A stretch of 64,000 nt of DNA, from contig CAMWBY010000012.1 in the NCBI GenBank assembly GCA_947172645.1, forward strand, positions 1 through 64,000, in the 5' to 3' direction. Below are positions 47,781 to 56,472 of the stretch, piece after piece. Position 1 is the stretch's first letter, and every line of letters begins with the position of its first letter. The notes below the pieces were generated by a model. That model worked only from the letters and a program-made list of their open reading frames with translations, had not been told where the DNA came from and did no database searches. Position numbers and translations under genes: made by a program. Source of the stretch: an uncultured Lachnospiraceae bacterium. GTDB lineage: Bacteria > Bacillota > Clostridia > Lachnospirales > Lachnospiraceae.

Positions 47781-50306
47781 ATGAACAGAACACTGAAAGA
47801 ATTTAAACTGCCCGGCGCTCCTTCACAGGCCGTACAGCCACATGAGCCCCTGCACCGCGAGGTTGCCAGGAAAGCCGCTGAGGAAGGTTTCGTCCTTCTC
47901 AAGAACGAACACCAGATACTGCCCGTTGCAAAGGGCACGAAACTGGCGCTCTACGGTCCCGGCGCCTCCAACCCCATCAAAGGCGGGACCGGTTCCGGCG
48001 ATGTGAACGAGCGTGAAGTGGTAAACATCTGCGACGGATTAAAGCAGGCCGGCTATGAAATCACCACCGAAGAGTGGATTGACCGTTTCCGGAAACAGTA
48101 TGAGCAGTCACGCCTGGAATGGCGCCAGAAAATATGGGATGAAGTCGACAAAGCCGAAGACGCCACGATGGCATTTTTCAACGCATACGCCTCCATGCAG
48201 TACGCTATGCCCGCAGGCGATATACCCACAAAGACCGATGCCGAGACCGCCGTATATGTTATCAGCCGTATTGCGGGCGAGGCGGCCGACCGTTTTGATA
48301 AGGGAAACGATTACTATTTAAGCGACGAAGAGGCGGAAATCTTAAAGACCATCTGTACCCTTTACAAAAACGTGATTGTCCTCATTAACTCCGGCGGCAT
48401 CATCGACCTTTCTTTCCTGGATACATACAAAAATATTTTCGGCGTGGCGCTTATCTCCCAGCCGGGCATGGAAACAGGAAATGCAGTCGCTTCCATGTTC
48501 ACAGGAAAAGTAACGCCCAGCGGAAAACTCACCGACACATGGGCATACAAATATGAAGATTATCCGAACTCCAAAACCTTCTCGCACAACAACGGCAACG
48601 TGCAGACCGAGAAATATGAGGAAGGCATCTATGTAGGATACCGTTATTTCGATACTTTCCAGATTCCGGTACGTTATCCCTTCGGCTATGGACTGTCCTA
48701 CACGGATTTTGACACCACAGTCAAGGATATCGCCAAGGCGTCCGAGGATTCCGTCCGCGTGACAGTCAATGTAACAAATACCGGAAGCGTCTACGGCGGC
48801 AAAGAAGTGGTGCAAGTCTACGCATCCTGCCCGCAGGATAAGATGGAGAAAGAATACCGCCGTCTGGCAGGTTTCGCGAAGACGAAACTGCTTGCACCGG
48901 GGCAGTCTCAGGAATTATCCATCGAAATCCCGCTTTATACCCTCGCGTCCTTCTGCGACAAGACGCCCGGATGGGTTCTTGAAAAAGGCGTGTACGGACT
49001 GTTCGTAGGAAACAGTATCGCCGACGCCTCCCTGGCAGGCGCCTTCCATCTGGATGAAGACGCGCTGCTTGTCAAGACAGAGCATATCTGTCCGCTAAAA
49101 GAAGACTTGAAAGAGTTAACCGCTTCTAAGGAATCTGTGGCTGCGCTGAGAAATGCCTGGCTTGCAGAGGCCGGCAAAACGCCTGCCCTGACATTTAACG
49201 CCTCCGCTTTACGGACAGAAACAATCGTCTACGGCAAAGAACAGGATAATATCTCTCCCGAAGTGCGCCAGTTTGTGGATTCCTTAAGCACCGACCAACT
49301 GGTTCTTCTCGCTACCGGAGACCCTGGCAAGAGCCAGAACGCCGATGACGAGCAAAAAGACAGTGCGCTTGGTTCCGCAGGTATCTCCGTTCCCGGCTCT
49401 GCTGCACAGACAAGCAGTTGTGCCCTGGCGGACAAGAACCTGTCGCCCATCGTCCTGGCCGACGGGCCTGCCGGGCTGCGCCTGCTCCAGAGTTATCCGG
49501 TAGCAGACGGGGAAATCCAACCCGTTCCTTTCGAAATGAGCATTGAACATGGCTTTCTTGTAAAAAATGCCGACTTCGGCGACGCCGAGCTTTATCATCA
49601 GTACTGCACCGCTTTCCCCATCGGTACGTTGCTTGCACAGAGCTGGGACAAAGAAGTGCTGCAAGAAGTAGGTAAGGCTGTTGCGGAGGAGATGAACCTG
49701 TTCTACGTGACCCTCTGGCTTGCCCCAGGCATGAATATTCACCGTAATCCTCTGTGCGGAAGAAACTTCGAATATTATTCCGAAGACCCGCTTCTCGCCG
49801 GCAAGATGGCTGCTGCCATGACAGACGGCGTACAGTCCGTATACGGATGCGGGACTACAATCAAGCACTTTGCATGTAATAACCAGGAAGATAACCGCAT
49901 GGGCTCCGACTCCGTCATCTCCGAGCGGACCTTGCGTGAAATCTATCTGAAAGGATTCGAGATTGCCGTAAAAGAAAGCCAGCCCATGTCCATCATGACA
50001 AGCTACAACCTGGTAAACGGCATCCATGCCGCCAACAACTATGACCTGTGCACGAAGGCAGCCCGCGACGAATGGGGCTTTAAGGGTGTCTTCATGACCG
50101 ACTGGACTACCACCCAGAACGGCCCTGACTGTACCGCGTCCGGTTGTATGCGCGCCGGAAACGACCTGGTTATGCCTGGCGTGCCGGGTGACCATGACAA
50201 TATCCGCGCCGCTTTGGAAGACGGAAGCCTGTCGCTAGATGAGCTGAAACTTCGTATTGCGCATCTTGTTGATATTGTGTGGAAATCTAATCGGTATGAG
50301 GCGTGA
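47781..50306 (+). CDS. Glycoside hydrolase family 3 with inverted domain order
   Basis: 841 residues from the ATG at 47781 (GGAAAGG upstream), no signal peptide. The GH3 C-terminal domain comes first (GFVLLKNEHQILPV near residue 40), then a fibronectin III-like part (VTVNVTNTGSVYGGKEVVQVY), then the GH3 N-terminal barrel (LADGPAGLRL; nucleophile Asp774 in GVFMTDWTTT). This circular arrangement is known from rumen and gut beta-glucosidases. Near a GH120 enzyme and sugar transporter, it may act as a beta-xylosidase or beta-glucosidase; the substrate is not settled by sequence. Confidence 0.93.
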   Translation: MNRTLKEFKLPGAPSQAVQPHEPLHREVARKAAEEGFVLLKNEHQILPVAKGTKLALYGPGASNPIKGGTGSGDVNEREVVNICDGLKQAGYEITTEEWIDRFRKQYEQSRLEWRQKIWDEVDKAEDATMAFFNAYASMQYAMPAGDIPTKTDAETAVYVISRIAGEAADRFDKGNDYYLSDEEAEILKTICTLYKNVIVLINSGGIIDLSFLDTYKNIFGVALISQPGMETGNAVASMFTGKVTPSGKLTDTWAYKYEDYPNSKTFSHNNGNVQTEKYEEGIYVGYRYFDTFQIPVRYPFGYGLSYTDFDTTVKDIAKASEDSVRVTVNVTNTGSVYGGKEVVQVYASCPQDKMEKEYRRLAGFAKTKLLAPGQSQELSIEIPLYTLASFCDKTPGWVLEKGVYGLFVGNSIADASLAGAFHLDEDALLVKTEHICPLKEDLKELTASKESVAALRNAWLAEAGKTPALTFNASALRTETIVYGKEQDNISPEVRQFVDSLSTDQLVLLATGDPGKSQNADDEQKDSALGSAGISVPGSAAQTSSCALADKNLSPIVLADGPAGLRLLQSYPVADGEIQPVPFEMSIEHGFLVKNADFGDAELYHQYCTAFPIGTLLAQSWDKEVLQEVGKAVAEEMNLFYVTLWLAPGMNIHRNPLCGRNFEYYSEDPLLAGKMAAAMTDGVQSVYGCGTTIKHFACNNQEDNRMGSDSVISERTLREIYLKGFEIAVKESQPMSIMTSYNLVNGIHAANNYDLCTKAARDEWGFKGVFMTDWTTTQNGPDCTASGCMRAGNDLVMPGVPGDHDNIRAALEDGSLSLDELKLRIAHLVDIVWKSNRYEA

Positions 50307-50310
50307 GAAA

Positions 50311-50345
50311 GATTAATCTGCTTCGCAAACTCGAAAATATCCGAG
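50311..50345. repeat. Palindromic 3'-UTR repeat after GH3 gene
   Basis: Reverse strand shows CGAGTTTGCGAAGCAGATTAAT, the same motif as the tandem repeats after gap and the units at 59640-59803. Confidence 0.6.
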
Positions 50346-50369
50346 AACATTCCTAAATAAGGCAAATAA

Positions 50370-50395
50370 GGCGGCACAGTTTTTTCTGTGCCGCC
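50370..50395. terminator. Bidirectional terminator between GH3 and ptuB
   Basis: GGCGGCACAG pairs perfectly with CTGTGCCGCC around a T-rich loop. It lies between two convergent genes; a weak T-rich run follows on each side. Confidence 0.75.
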
Positions 50396-50490
50396 TGTTC
50401 GTCTCTCATCCTCTTTCAAACTCTTTTGCCACATCCGCCACCTCTTCTTGAAGATATACTTCTGCATACTGTTCCCTGAAAACAATTCCT

Positions 50491-51159
50491 TTATCCCTCT
50501 AATGATACATATTTCTGTAACGCAGGATATTCACTGGCATGTTCACGCACATAACATCTTTTAAATGCAGCAAATGCAGATTCACGTCGCAACAAACTGC
50601 AAATTGTCCGCAGCAATACTTTAGAATCAGGATTTTTATGTAATTTTTCAAGGTGTCTGTATAAAATATTCATTTCTTGTTGAAGTAACTTTAACCTTGC
50701 ATCACTTTTATATATCCTCATCCCTGTATTTTTTAAAGAAAAAGTTTCTGTTACTAACAACGCAGTCCTCTTACATGTCTCATCATCCAAATCCATTGCA
50801 CTGACCACCACGTCATCATTTTCCACTTGAAAATGCAGATATTTCTCCGGCTCCTGTCTACAGCAGTCTATAATCCCCGCATCATATTTACTATTATTCT
50901 TAATACCATTACAATGTCCGCATGACCAGAAAAGATTTTCCCAATCAAATTTTCTCTCCGGATATTTTCCATTTTTATGAGGCAGTAAATGTTCTACATT
51001 CGGGTCTTGCAAATCTTTCATTTCACAAATATAGCACTTATTATGAAAATCCTTCTTTAACTGCTCTATCACATCTTGCCTGTCGTATCTTCCATTTGCC
51101 TTCTTTGCCTCCTCAGCTAAGGAAGCCGGAGCCGGAAATGAACGCTGTACTTTAACCAT
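50491..51159 (-). CDS. ptuB: PtuB-like HNH endonuclease of Septu defence
   Basis: 222 residues. The HNH site shows CYICEMKD (Cys42, Cys45), EHLLPH (Glu56-His57, His61) and NLFWSCGHCNGIKNN (Asn75, Cys80, Cys83), the layout of TIGR02646-type nucleases that serve as PtuB in Septu systems. The ATG overlaps the ptuA stop by 8 bp with GGAGG inside ptuA, implying coupled translation. The nuclease is thought to degrade DNA once the ATPase senses infection. Confidence 0.85.
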   Translation of the reverse strand: MVKVQRSFPAPASLAEEAKKANGRYDRQDVIEQLKKDFHNKCYICEMKDLQDPNVEHLLPHKNGKYPERKFDWENLFWSCGHCNGIKNNSKYDAGIIDCCRQEPEKYLHFQVENDDVVVSAMDLDDETCKRTALLVTETFSLKNTGMRIYKSDARLKLLQQEMNILYRHLEKLHKNPDSKVLLRTICSLLRRESAFAAFKRCYVREHASEYPALQKYVSLEG

Positions 51160-52408
51160 CTATATCCTCCCGGTTATTAAACTCTAATTTTGCTTTTTGA
51201 TATTCCGTCGATATGCCAAGCGCAAGATAATCAGGTATCTCATCCAAATAAAATTCTAACTGTGCAATTTCATTTAACTCATCATCAGATAGCCTTTCTT
51301 TTTTAACAAGGGCTTTATATTTCTCAAACTTTGTCTTCAGGATATCCGACAGCTTATCGGCACCAAAATACCCTTCCACAATACCGTCGTAGGGCACGTT
51401 TCCCAATCCCTTTTTGACTAACAGACGATTCTCCAAATCATAGATGACAGCATTCTCTATACTGTTGAGCACAAAAGGAGAATGTGTCGTCACAATAAAC
51501 TGTATATTCGGAAAAACAGTTGTTAAGAGTGGCATAATGTTCTTCTGTAACTCTAAATGCAGATGCGTTTCAATCTCATCGACCAGTACAATCCCCGGAA
51601 GACTAAAATCAAATGAACGCTGCGTCTGATTCTGCATACGCATAATAATGTCCAATACAATATCTAGCACTGCCTGATAACCACTGGATAATGTATTAAA
51701 ATCAAAGGGTTCTTTCCCCTGCTGCAAAATATGAAATGCAAAAGTATCCTCGTCAAACTCCAATGCCACAGTCTCGTCATCAAATATTTGTTGCAGAAGC
51801 TGCTGCAATTTTTCAAACCAAGTACGAATCTCATCCGCCTTTTCTGCCTTGTTATTATTTCTCGCCAACGCCTCCGTCATTTTCAAATCTAACAAATATT
51901 TCACAAACTCATTACGCGGAAATTCCGTCAGCCCATAGTTATCTTTTAACTGTACTTTCTCCACATGCCTGGGCTGCTCTGCCTGAAATATCCTGTCCGC
52001 CCTGTAATATGCCAATAGATAGTGGTATTTTTCTGCCAGTGCAGCAATATTGTTTGTTTTATTGCTAAACTGTACACCCAGTCCTTCTCTGCTTTCCTCG
52101 AAATCTTTCTTTTTCTCATAAACATGCTTCTCTAGTTTAAAAATTTCTGCTTCATCTTTCCCCGTCTGGATTGCCATGTCTCTTTTCTTTTCAGCATCAC
52201 TTAACCATTTTTTTCTTCCAAAGAAATAAACATCTGTAAGTGCGTTCTGTAAATATCCCGCCAAGGCTTCTATAACGCTTGTCTTCCCGCTTCCATTCTT
52301 TCCTGTTAAAATTAAGTGGTTAATTTTTTCTTCTGATAGTGGAATAGAAATATCTTTTAAATGCCTGACCTTTTCAATCGACAAATTCGTTATAAATAAC
52401 TGTTCCAT
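51152..52408 (-). CDS. ptuA: PtuA-like AAA ATPase of Septu defence
   Basis: 418 residues. Walker A GKNGSGKT (36-43), an ABC-type signature LSSGY (240-244), Walker B IVLVDE (273-278) with ETHLHLE, and the H-loop VTTHSPFVLNSI. A central coiled-coil insert (about 60-200) is typical of SMC-like/OLD-type defence ATPases. Together with the overlapping HNH gene this is the minimal Septu pair. Slightly more A/T-rich than its neighbours, consistent with horizontal gain. Confidence 0.85.
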   Translation of the reverse strand: MEQLFITNLSIEKVRHLKDISIPLSEEKINHLILTGKNGSGKTSVIEALAGYLQNALTDVYFFGRKKWLSDAEKKRDMAIQTGKDEAEIFKLEKHVYEKKKDFEESREGLGVQFSNKTNNIAALAEKYHYLLAYYRADRIFQAEQPRHVEKVQLKDNYGLTEFPRNEFVKYLLDLKMTEALARNNNKAEKADEIRTWFEKLQQLLQQIFDDETVALEFDEDTFAFHILQQGKEPFDFNTLSSGYQAVLDIVLDIIMRMQNQTQRSFDFSLPGIVLVDEIETHLHLELQKNIMPLLTTVFPNIQFIVTTHSPFVLNSIENAVIYDLENRLLVKKGLGNVPYDGIVEGYFGADKLSDILKTKFEKYKALVKKERLSDDELNEIAQLEFYLDEIPDYLALGISTEYQKAKLEFNNREDIDG

Positions 52409-52618
52409 TCCAATCCTCCATTTTCACAATAATTTCCATAGACATCACAAACTTGCTTGCAAGCTATCATAACCCTATATCCTATAATTTACCATAAACT
52501 CCCCACGAATGATACTTTTTTTACATCAATATAAGGACTGCCCAAATCCTGGACAGCCCTTATCACTTACTCTATTTATCTTCTTTACATTTCTAACGCC
52601 ATGCGCTACAATTAGATT
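52409..52618. other. Gap between ptuA and the sRNA gene
   Basis: Holds an AAGG-CTG-CC/GG-CAG-CCTT imperfect hairpin at 52533-52561 with no T-run, and the sRNA promoter. No coding signal seen. Confidence 0.5.
52584..52612 (+). promoter_or_regulatory. Promoter of structured small RNA
   Basis: TTTACA (52584-52589), 17-bp spacer, TACAAT (52607-52612). The predicted start, about 52619, is exactly the first base of the closing stem of the RNA. Confidence 0.75.
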
Positions 52619-52724
52619 GCGTCGTCAGTCCCGGGAGGGGTGCGGTCTCGCCCGTATTGCCGGTGTCTAGGCTCACTTAAAAGATTATCCTTAGAAACAC
52701 GCGGCAGCTGACGGCGCACCTTTT
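52619..52724 (+). ncRNA. Unassigned structured small RNA
   Basis: About 105 nt. Ends pair: GCGTCGTCAG (52619-52628) with CTGACGGCGC (52708-52717). Inside, TGCCG-GTG-TCT-AGG (52658-52671) pairs with CCT-AGA-CAC-CGGCA (52689-52706), and CGGG with CCCG forms a further arm. A competing stem GGTGCG/CGCACC precedes TTTT (52721-52724) as a terminator. A consensus promoter starts at the first stem base. I cannot match it to tmRNA, 6S, SRP, RNase P or a riboswitch I know. Confidence 0.7.
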
Positions 52725-53112
52725 ATTCAATCTGTGCAATCAGATTCCAAAAAGGGGAGCGTTCGTTTCTCCTTTTCTCCATCTCGTCATAGAATATGAC
52801 CCGGTCGCGGTAGTCGGGGACAACCCGCATAATGGACGCTTTCGCAAGCTGTCCCTGGCTCTTATTGACACAGATTATGTACTTGCCCTCCTTGCACTCC
52901 GGCGGTGCATCCCTTCTGTCTTCTATATCCGTGCCGGCCAGATTCACGGTGCCAAGTCCCGCCAATCCGAATTTCTTGTTGAATTTTATGAAAAAAGAGA
53001 TTCCTTCCCTGAAAAATACTTTCTTAATCCTCTCTTTCGTTGCACTGTCATATACCTCGCACAGGGCGACCTCATTGTTCACTTTAACTTTAGATAACTT
53101 CGATTCTACCAT
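52723..53112 (-). CDS. Hypothetical protein, 129 residues
   Basis: ATG 53112 has AAGGAGG upstream. I do not recognise the family. It looks like a small soluble beta-rich domain (LGTVNLAGTDIEDRRDAPPE, then EGKYIICVNKSQGQLAKASIMRVVPDYRDRVIFYDEM) followed by a short helical tail. Its 3' end overlaps the T-run of the convergent sRNA. Confidence 0.65.
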   Translation of the reverse strand: MVESKLSKVKVNNEVALCEVYDSATKERIKKVFFREGISFFIKFNKKFGLAGLGTVNLAGTDIEDRRDAPPECKEGKYIICVNKSQGQLAKASIMRVVPDYRDRVIFYDEMEKRRNERSPFWNLIAQIE

Positions 53113-53347
53113 ACTAATCCTCCTTGTCAGAGCAGTTTGCTGCGATGACACGCTTCCACTGCAAGCCCAAGAGTTACTTACAAGTACCTATCCTAACACA
53201 CGGGCCGCAGAAATGTCGTGAAGGAAATATGTAGAATTTCTTAAGATTTTCTTATCGGTGCTGACAAGCCTGTATGAAATGCTCTGCGCCATACACTGAT
53301 ACCGCCGCTTAATCACGATTATCTTTCGTTATTTTACGAGCATCCGG

Positions 53348-54469
53348 TTATTTTAATAATGCCTCGCTCACTCTGACAAGCTGCTCCCTGATTGCGATAT
53401 GCTGTGGGCACGCCTCCTCGCATTTACCGCACTTGATGCACTCATTGGCATGTTTCAGCCCATGGCTGCCCACCATCCATCCTTCCTGGTTCTTCGCCAT
53501 GCCTAAGTCACTGTAAAGCGTCAGGTAATTCATAGCGGTAAAAGAACCGGAAATCCCGATATTCATCGGACACACTTTCGCGCAGTAATTGCAGGATGTA
53601 CATGGAATCAGGGGGATTTTCTTCAATTCTTCCTGCGCTCTCTCAAGAACTGCTTTCTGTTCCTTCGTAAAGCCGCCGAAAGACTTCATGTAAGACAGAT
53701 TGTCTTTCATCTGCTCTGTGCTGCTCATGCCCGATAAGACAGTGATAACGCCTTCCAGGTCTGCCGCAAACCGTACCGCCCAGGATGCAACCGAACTTTC
53801 CGGCTCCGCCTCTTTTAAGACTTTCACCACTGACTCCGGCGGTGTCGCAAGCATCCCGCCCTTGACAGGCTCCATCACAATGACCGGTTTGCCATATTTA
53901 CGCGCCACTTCATAACACCGCCTGGACTGTACCGCCGGATTGTCCCAATCCGCATAGTTAATCTGTAACTGTACAAATTCCATCTCAGGATGCGCTTCTA
54001 AGATTTCCTCCAGTTCTTCCGGTGTAGAGTGGAATGAAAAGCCTACATGCTTGACAAGCCCTGCTTTCTTCTTCTCCTGCACCCAGTTCCACATATCATA
54101 ATCGTCAAAATAATGGGTTCTTGCTTCGCCCAGATTATGAAGCAGATAAAAGTCAAAGTATCCTGCGCCAGTCTGCGCAAGAGATGTATCGAACTGCGCA
54201 TACGCCTCTTCCTTCGTCTTGCAGTTAATCCATGCCGCATTCTTGGTTGCCAGTTGGAAGCTCTCTCTCGGATAACGCTCCACCAACGCCTGACGGATTG
54301 CATCCTCGCTCCCGGCATATGCCCATGCCGTATCGAAATAGGTGAAACCCGCCTCCATAAACAAATCCACCATTTCTTTGGTCTGTTCCACATCGATAAC
54401 GCCATCCTTCTGCGGCAGGCGCATCAATCCAAACCCCAACTTCTTAATTTCTTCACCTAAATATCCCAT
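53348..54469 (-). CDS. Aldo/keto reductase with 4Fe-4S ferredoxin domain (second copy)
   Basis: 373 residues. AKR motifs FTYFDTAWAYAGSED (Asp, Tyr), LATKN (Lys) and LLHNLGEA (His); C-terminal clusters CTSCNYCAKVCPMN and CIKCGKCEEACPQH. Related to, but clearly diverged from, the gene at 44634-45764. It is transcribed from a MerR-type promoter with a 19-bp spacer that is divergent from the regulator. Confidence 0.93.
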   Translation of the reverse strand: MGYLGEEIKKLGFGLMRLPQKDGVIDVEQTKEMVDLFMEAGFTYFDTAWAYAGSEDAIRQALVERYPRESFQLATKNAAWINCKTKEEAYAQFDTSLAQTGAGYFDFYLLHNLGEARTHYFDDYDMWNWVQEKKKAGLVKHVGFSFHSTPEELEEILEAHPEMEFVQLQINYADWDNPAVQSRRCYEVARKYGKPVIVMEPVKGGMLATPPESVVKVLKEAEPESSVASWAVRFAADLEGVITVLSGMSSTEQMKDNLSYMKSFGGFTKEQKAVLERAQEELKKIPLIPCTSCNYCAKVCPMNIGISGSFTAMNYLTLYSDLGMAKNQEGWMVGSHGLKHANECIKCGKCEEACPQHIAIREQLVRVSEALLK

Positions 54470-54528
54470 AACTGCCTCTCCTTGTCTAAAATTGTTGGTT
54501 GCAAAAAAACTTTTCTAAGAATATGATT

Positions 54529-54559
54529 AGTATATCAGGTTCGTGTTACCCGAAGTCAA
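54529..54559 (-). promoter_or_regulatory. MerR-type promoter with 19-bp spacer
   Basis: Minus strand: TTGACT (54554-54559), 19-bp spacer, TATACT (54529-54534). The extended spacer carries an imperfect dyad GGGT..AACC. MerR-family activators act by untwisting such long spacers. Confidence 0.85.
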
Positions 54560-54585
54560 CATCTTTTTATATACGGAGGATTTGC

Positions 54586-55008
54586 ATGTACTACACAATC
54601 AAACAATTCGCAGAAATGTTTCACACGACGGAACATACCATACGCTACTATACAGATATCAGCCTTCTCCCCTGTGTGCGGGACGACGGAAACAGGCGCC
54701 TGTTCGATGAGGAATCTGTCAACTGGATGCGCGGTATTACTTACCTGAAAAACTGCGGCGCTTCCATCAAAGATATCCGGGAATACTGCCGCCTGTGCTG
54801 CCTGGAAGAGTCAGAAGAAAACCTGAGGGCAAGATATGAAATCATCCTCAGACAGCGTGAACACGCTTACGCTGCCCTGGCCAAGGCACAGTCTACCGTC
54901 GAGTATATGGACCGTAAAGTGCAGCACTACGAGGATATTCTGGCGGGCAGGATTCCCGATGACACCAACCCTGGAAACTGGACGTCCAATAGTTCCCAAA
55001 AATGCTAA
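54586..55008 (+). CDS. MerR-family transcriptional regulator
   Basis: 140 residues from the ATG at 54586 with GGAGG upstream. The N-terminal winged helix (YTIKQFAEMFHTTEHTIRYYTDISLLP) and a long dimer helix with ILRQREHAYAALAKAQSTVEYM are typical. It has no Cys-rich metal site, so it responds to something else, perhaps an aldehyde or oxidant. Divergent from the aldo/keto reductase, which it likely activates. Confidence 0.92.
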   Translation: MYYTIKQFAEMFHTTEHTIRYYTDISLLPCVRDDGNRRLFDEESVNWMRGITYLKNCGASIKDIREYCRLCCLEESEENLRARYEIILRQREHAYAALAKAQSTVEYMDRKVQHYEDILAGRIPDDTNPGNWTSNSSQKC

Positions 55009-55064
55009 AAGGTGTCTGAAAAATCATTCCGGCCATCTGACAAAAAGCAATTACCAAACACGCT

Positions 55065-56162
55065 CTAACGCAGTGCCTCCGTCCCCATAATACTCCCGCC
55101 GCCAAGCACATAGCCGTCCTCGTAGAACACCACTGCCTGTCCCGGCGTGATGGCGCGCACCGGCTCCTTGAACGTACATTTGATAACGTCATCAGACACC
55201 TTCTCAATCACGCACGCCGCGCCTGCGTGGGCATAGCGTATCTTTGCAGTCACTTCCCTGGGTTCTGGCAAATCCGCCATGCCCATATAGTTTATCTTAT
55301 CGCAGTAAAGCGTATCGCCGAACACGTCCTCCGCCTCCCCGATAACCACCTCGTCCGTCTCCGGCCGAATCTGCGTCACGAACACGGGATGCCCCATGGC
55401 AAGGTTTAACCCCTTACGCTGTCCCACCGTGTAATGGGTAATGCCCTGATGCCTCCCAATCACCTGTCCGTCTTTCGTCACAAAATTCCCGGCGCCCGGC
55501 ACCCGGCTGCCTGCCTGGCGTCCGATATAGGCGGCATAGTCATGGTCGGGAATAAAGCATATCTCCTGGCTGTCCGGTTTGTGGGCCACCGGAAGCCCCG
55601 CCTCCTTTGCTATCCGCCGAATCTCATCTTTCGTGTACGCACCCACCGGCATAAGCGTATGGGCTAACTGCTCCTGGGTCAGATTGTACAGCGCATAGGT
55701 CTGGTCTTTCTTTGCCGTCACGGAGTTTCTGACTGCAAGCCGCCCGTCAGGCATCCGGGCAATCCTTGCATAGTGCCCCGTGGCGATATAGTCCGCCCCG
55801 ATTTCCAGACACCTTCTCAGCATGGCCTCCCATTTCACATAACGGTTACAGGCAATGCAAGGATTCGGCGTGCGCCCCATCAGATATTCATCCACGAAAT
55901 AGTCTATCACCTTGCACTGAAATTCATTTTTGAAATTCATCACATAATAAGGAATATCCAACTCCTGTGCCACTCTCCTGGCATCGTCCACGGCGCTTAA
56001 GCCACAGCATCCTCCGTTTTCTTCCTCTTCCTGCCTGTCCCCATCCTGCCAAATCTGCATGGTTGCGCCAATGACATCATATCCTTGTTCTTTCAAAAGA
56101 TACGCCGCCACGGAAGAATCCACCCCGCCGGACATACCCACTACTACTTTTTTCCCTGCCAA
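55065..56162 (-). CDS. mnmA: tRNA-specific 2-thiouridylase MnmA
   Basis: 365 residues. PP-loop [12 protein letters not shown], Cys102 in NPCIACN and Cys202 in SQEICFIPD are the pair that carries the sulfur. It makes the 2-thio group of U34 in Lys, Glu and Gln tRNAs. Starts with TTG, preceded by GGAGGG; no in-frame ATG is near. Confidence 0.96.
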   Translation of the reverse strand: MAGKKVVVGMSGGVDSSVAAYLLKEQGYDVIGATMQIWQDGDRQEEEENGGCCGLSAVDDARRVAQELDIPYYVMNFKNEFQCKVIDYFVDEYLMGRTPNPCIACNRYVKWEAMLRRCLEIGADYIATGHYARIARMPDGRLAVRNSVTAKKDQTYALYNLTQEQLAHTLMPVGAYTKDEIRRIAKEAGLPVAHKPDSQEICFIPDHDYAAYIGRQAGSRVPGAGNFVTKDGQVIGRHQGITHYTVGQRKGLNLAMGHPVFVTQIRPETDEVVIGEAEDVFGDTLYCDKINYMGMADLPEPREVTAKIRYAHAGAACVIEKVSDDVIKCTFKEPVRAITPGQAVVFYEDGYVLGGGSIMGTEALR

Positions 56163-56346
56163 AATATCCCTCCATTCTCCGGGATTTACCCATATTCTCT
56201 TTCCTGTGCACGCCGCACAGACAAGACATTCCTGCGCTGCCGCCGTGATATCATGCTTTTTCTCTGTCGCTCAAACCGCTTGTTTTTGTACGGAATCCGG
56301 TCGGTATAGAATAATTTGCAGCTATTAGCGGAACGCACCGCTAGAT

Positions 56347-56375
56347 TTGACAATTCCATATAAATCTGCTAAGAT
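56347..56375 (+). promoter_or_regulatory. Antitoxin RNA promoter
   Basis: Consensus TTGACA (56347-56352), 17-bp spacer, TAAGAT (56370-56375). Stronger than the toxin promoter. Confidence 0.8.
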
Positions 56376-56381
56376 TTATTT

Positions 56382-56471
56382 ACATAAAGGTACTGCCGAT
56401 AGACGGCTAGTCCGAATTTAAGCAAACAAAAACAGTCGCCTTAGTTTTGCGGACGTGGGGCGGCTATTTTT
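56382..56471 (+). ncRNA. Putative type I antitoxin RNA
   Basis: About 90 nt from the promoter to the shared bidirectional terminator (56434-56465, T-run 56467-56471). Its 3' part overlaps the 3' end of the toxin mRNA, so it is antisense there. Its 5' hairpin (ACTGCCG/CGGCTAGT) resembles the 5' end of the toxin mRNA. Confidence 0.65.
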
Positions 56472-56472
56472 G
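56426..56472. terminator. Shared bidirectional terminator of the type I module
   Basis: AGTCGCC (56434-56440) pairs with GGCGGCT (56459-56465) with one mismatch; T-runs on both strands. The toxin stop codon lies in the stem. Confidence 0.75.

Noticed and set aside
52619-52724. Retron ncRNA for the neighbouring ATPase-HNH pair
   Set aside because: Paired ends recall retron a1/a2 and PtuAB can be retron effectors, but no reverse transcriptase is encoded nearby and the RNA is short.
52619-52724. T-box or other riboswitch
   Set aside because: No T-box sequence and no downstream gene on the same strand to control; the RNA ends at a convergent gene.
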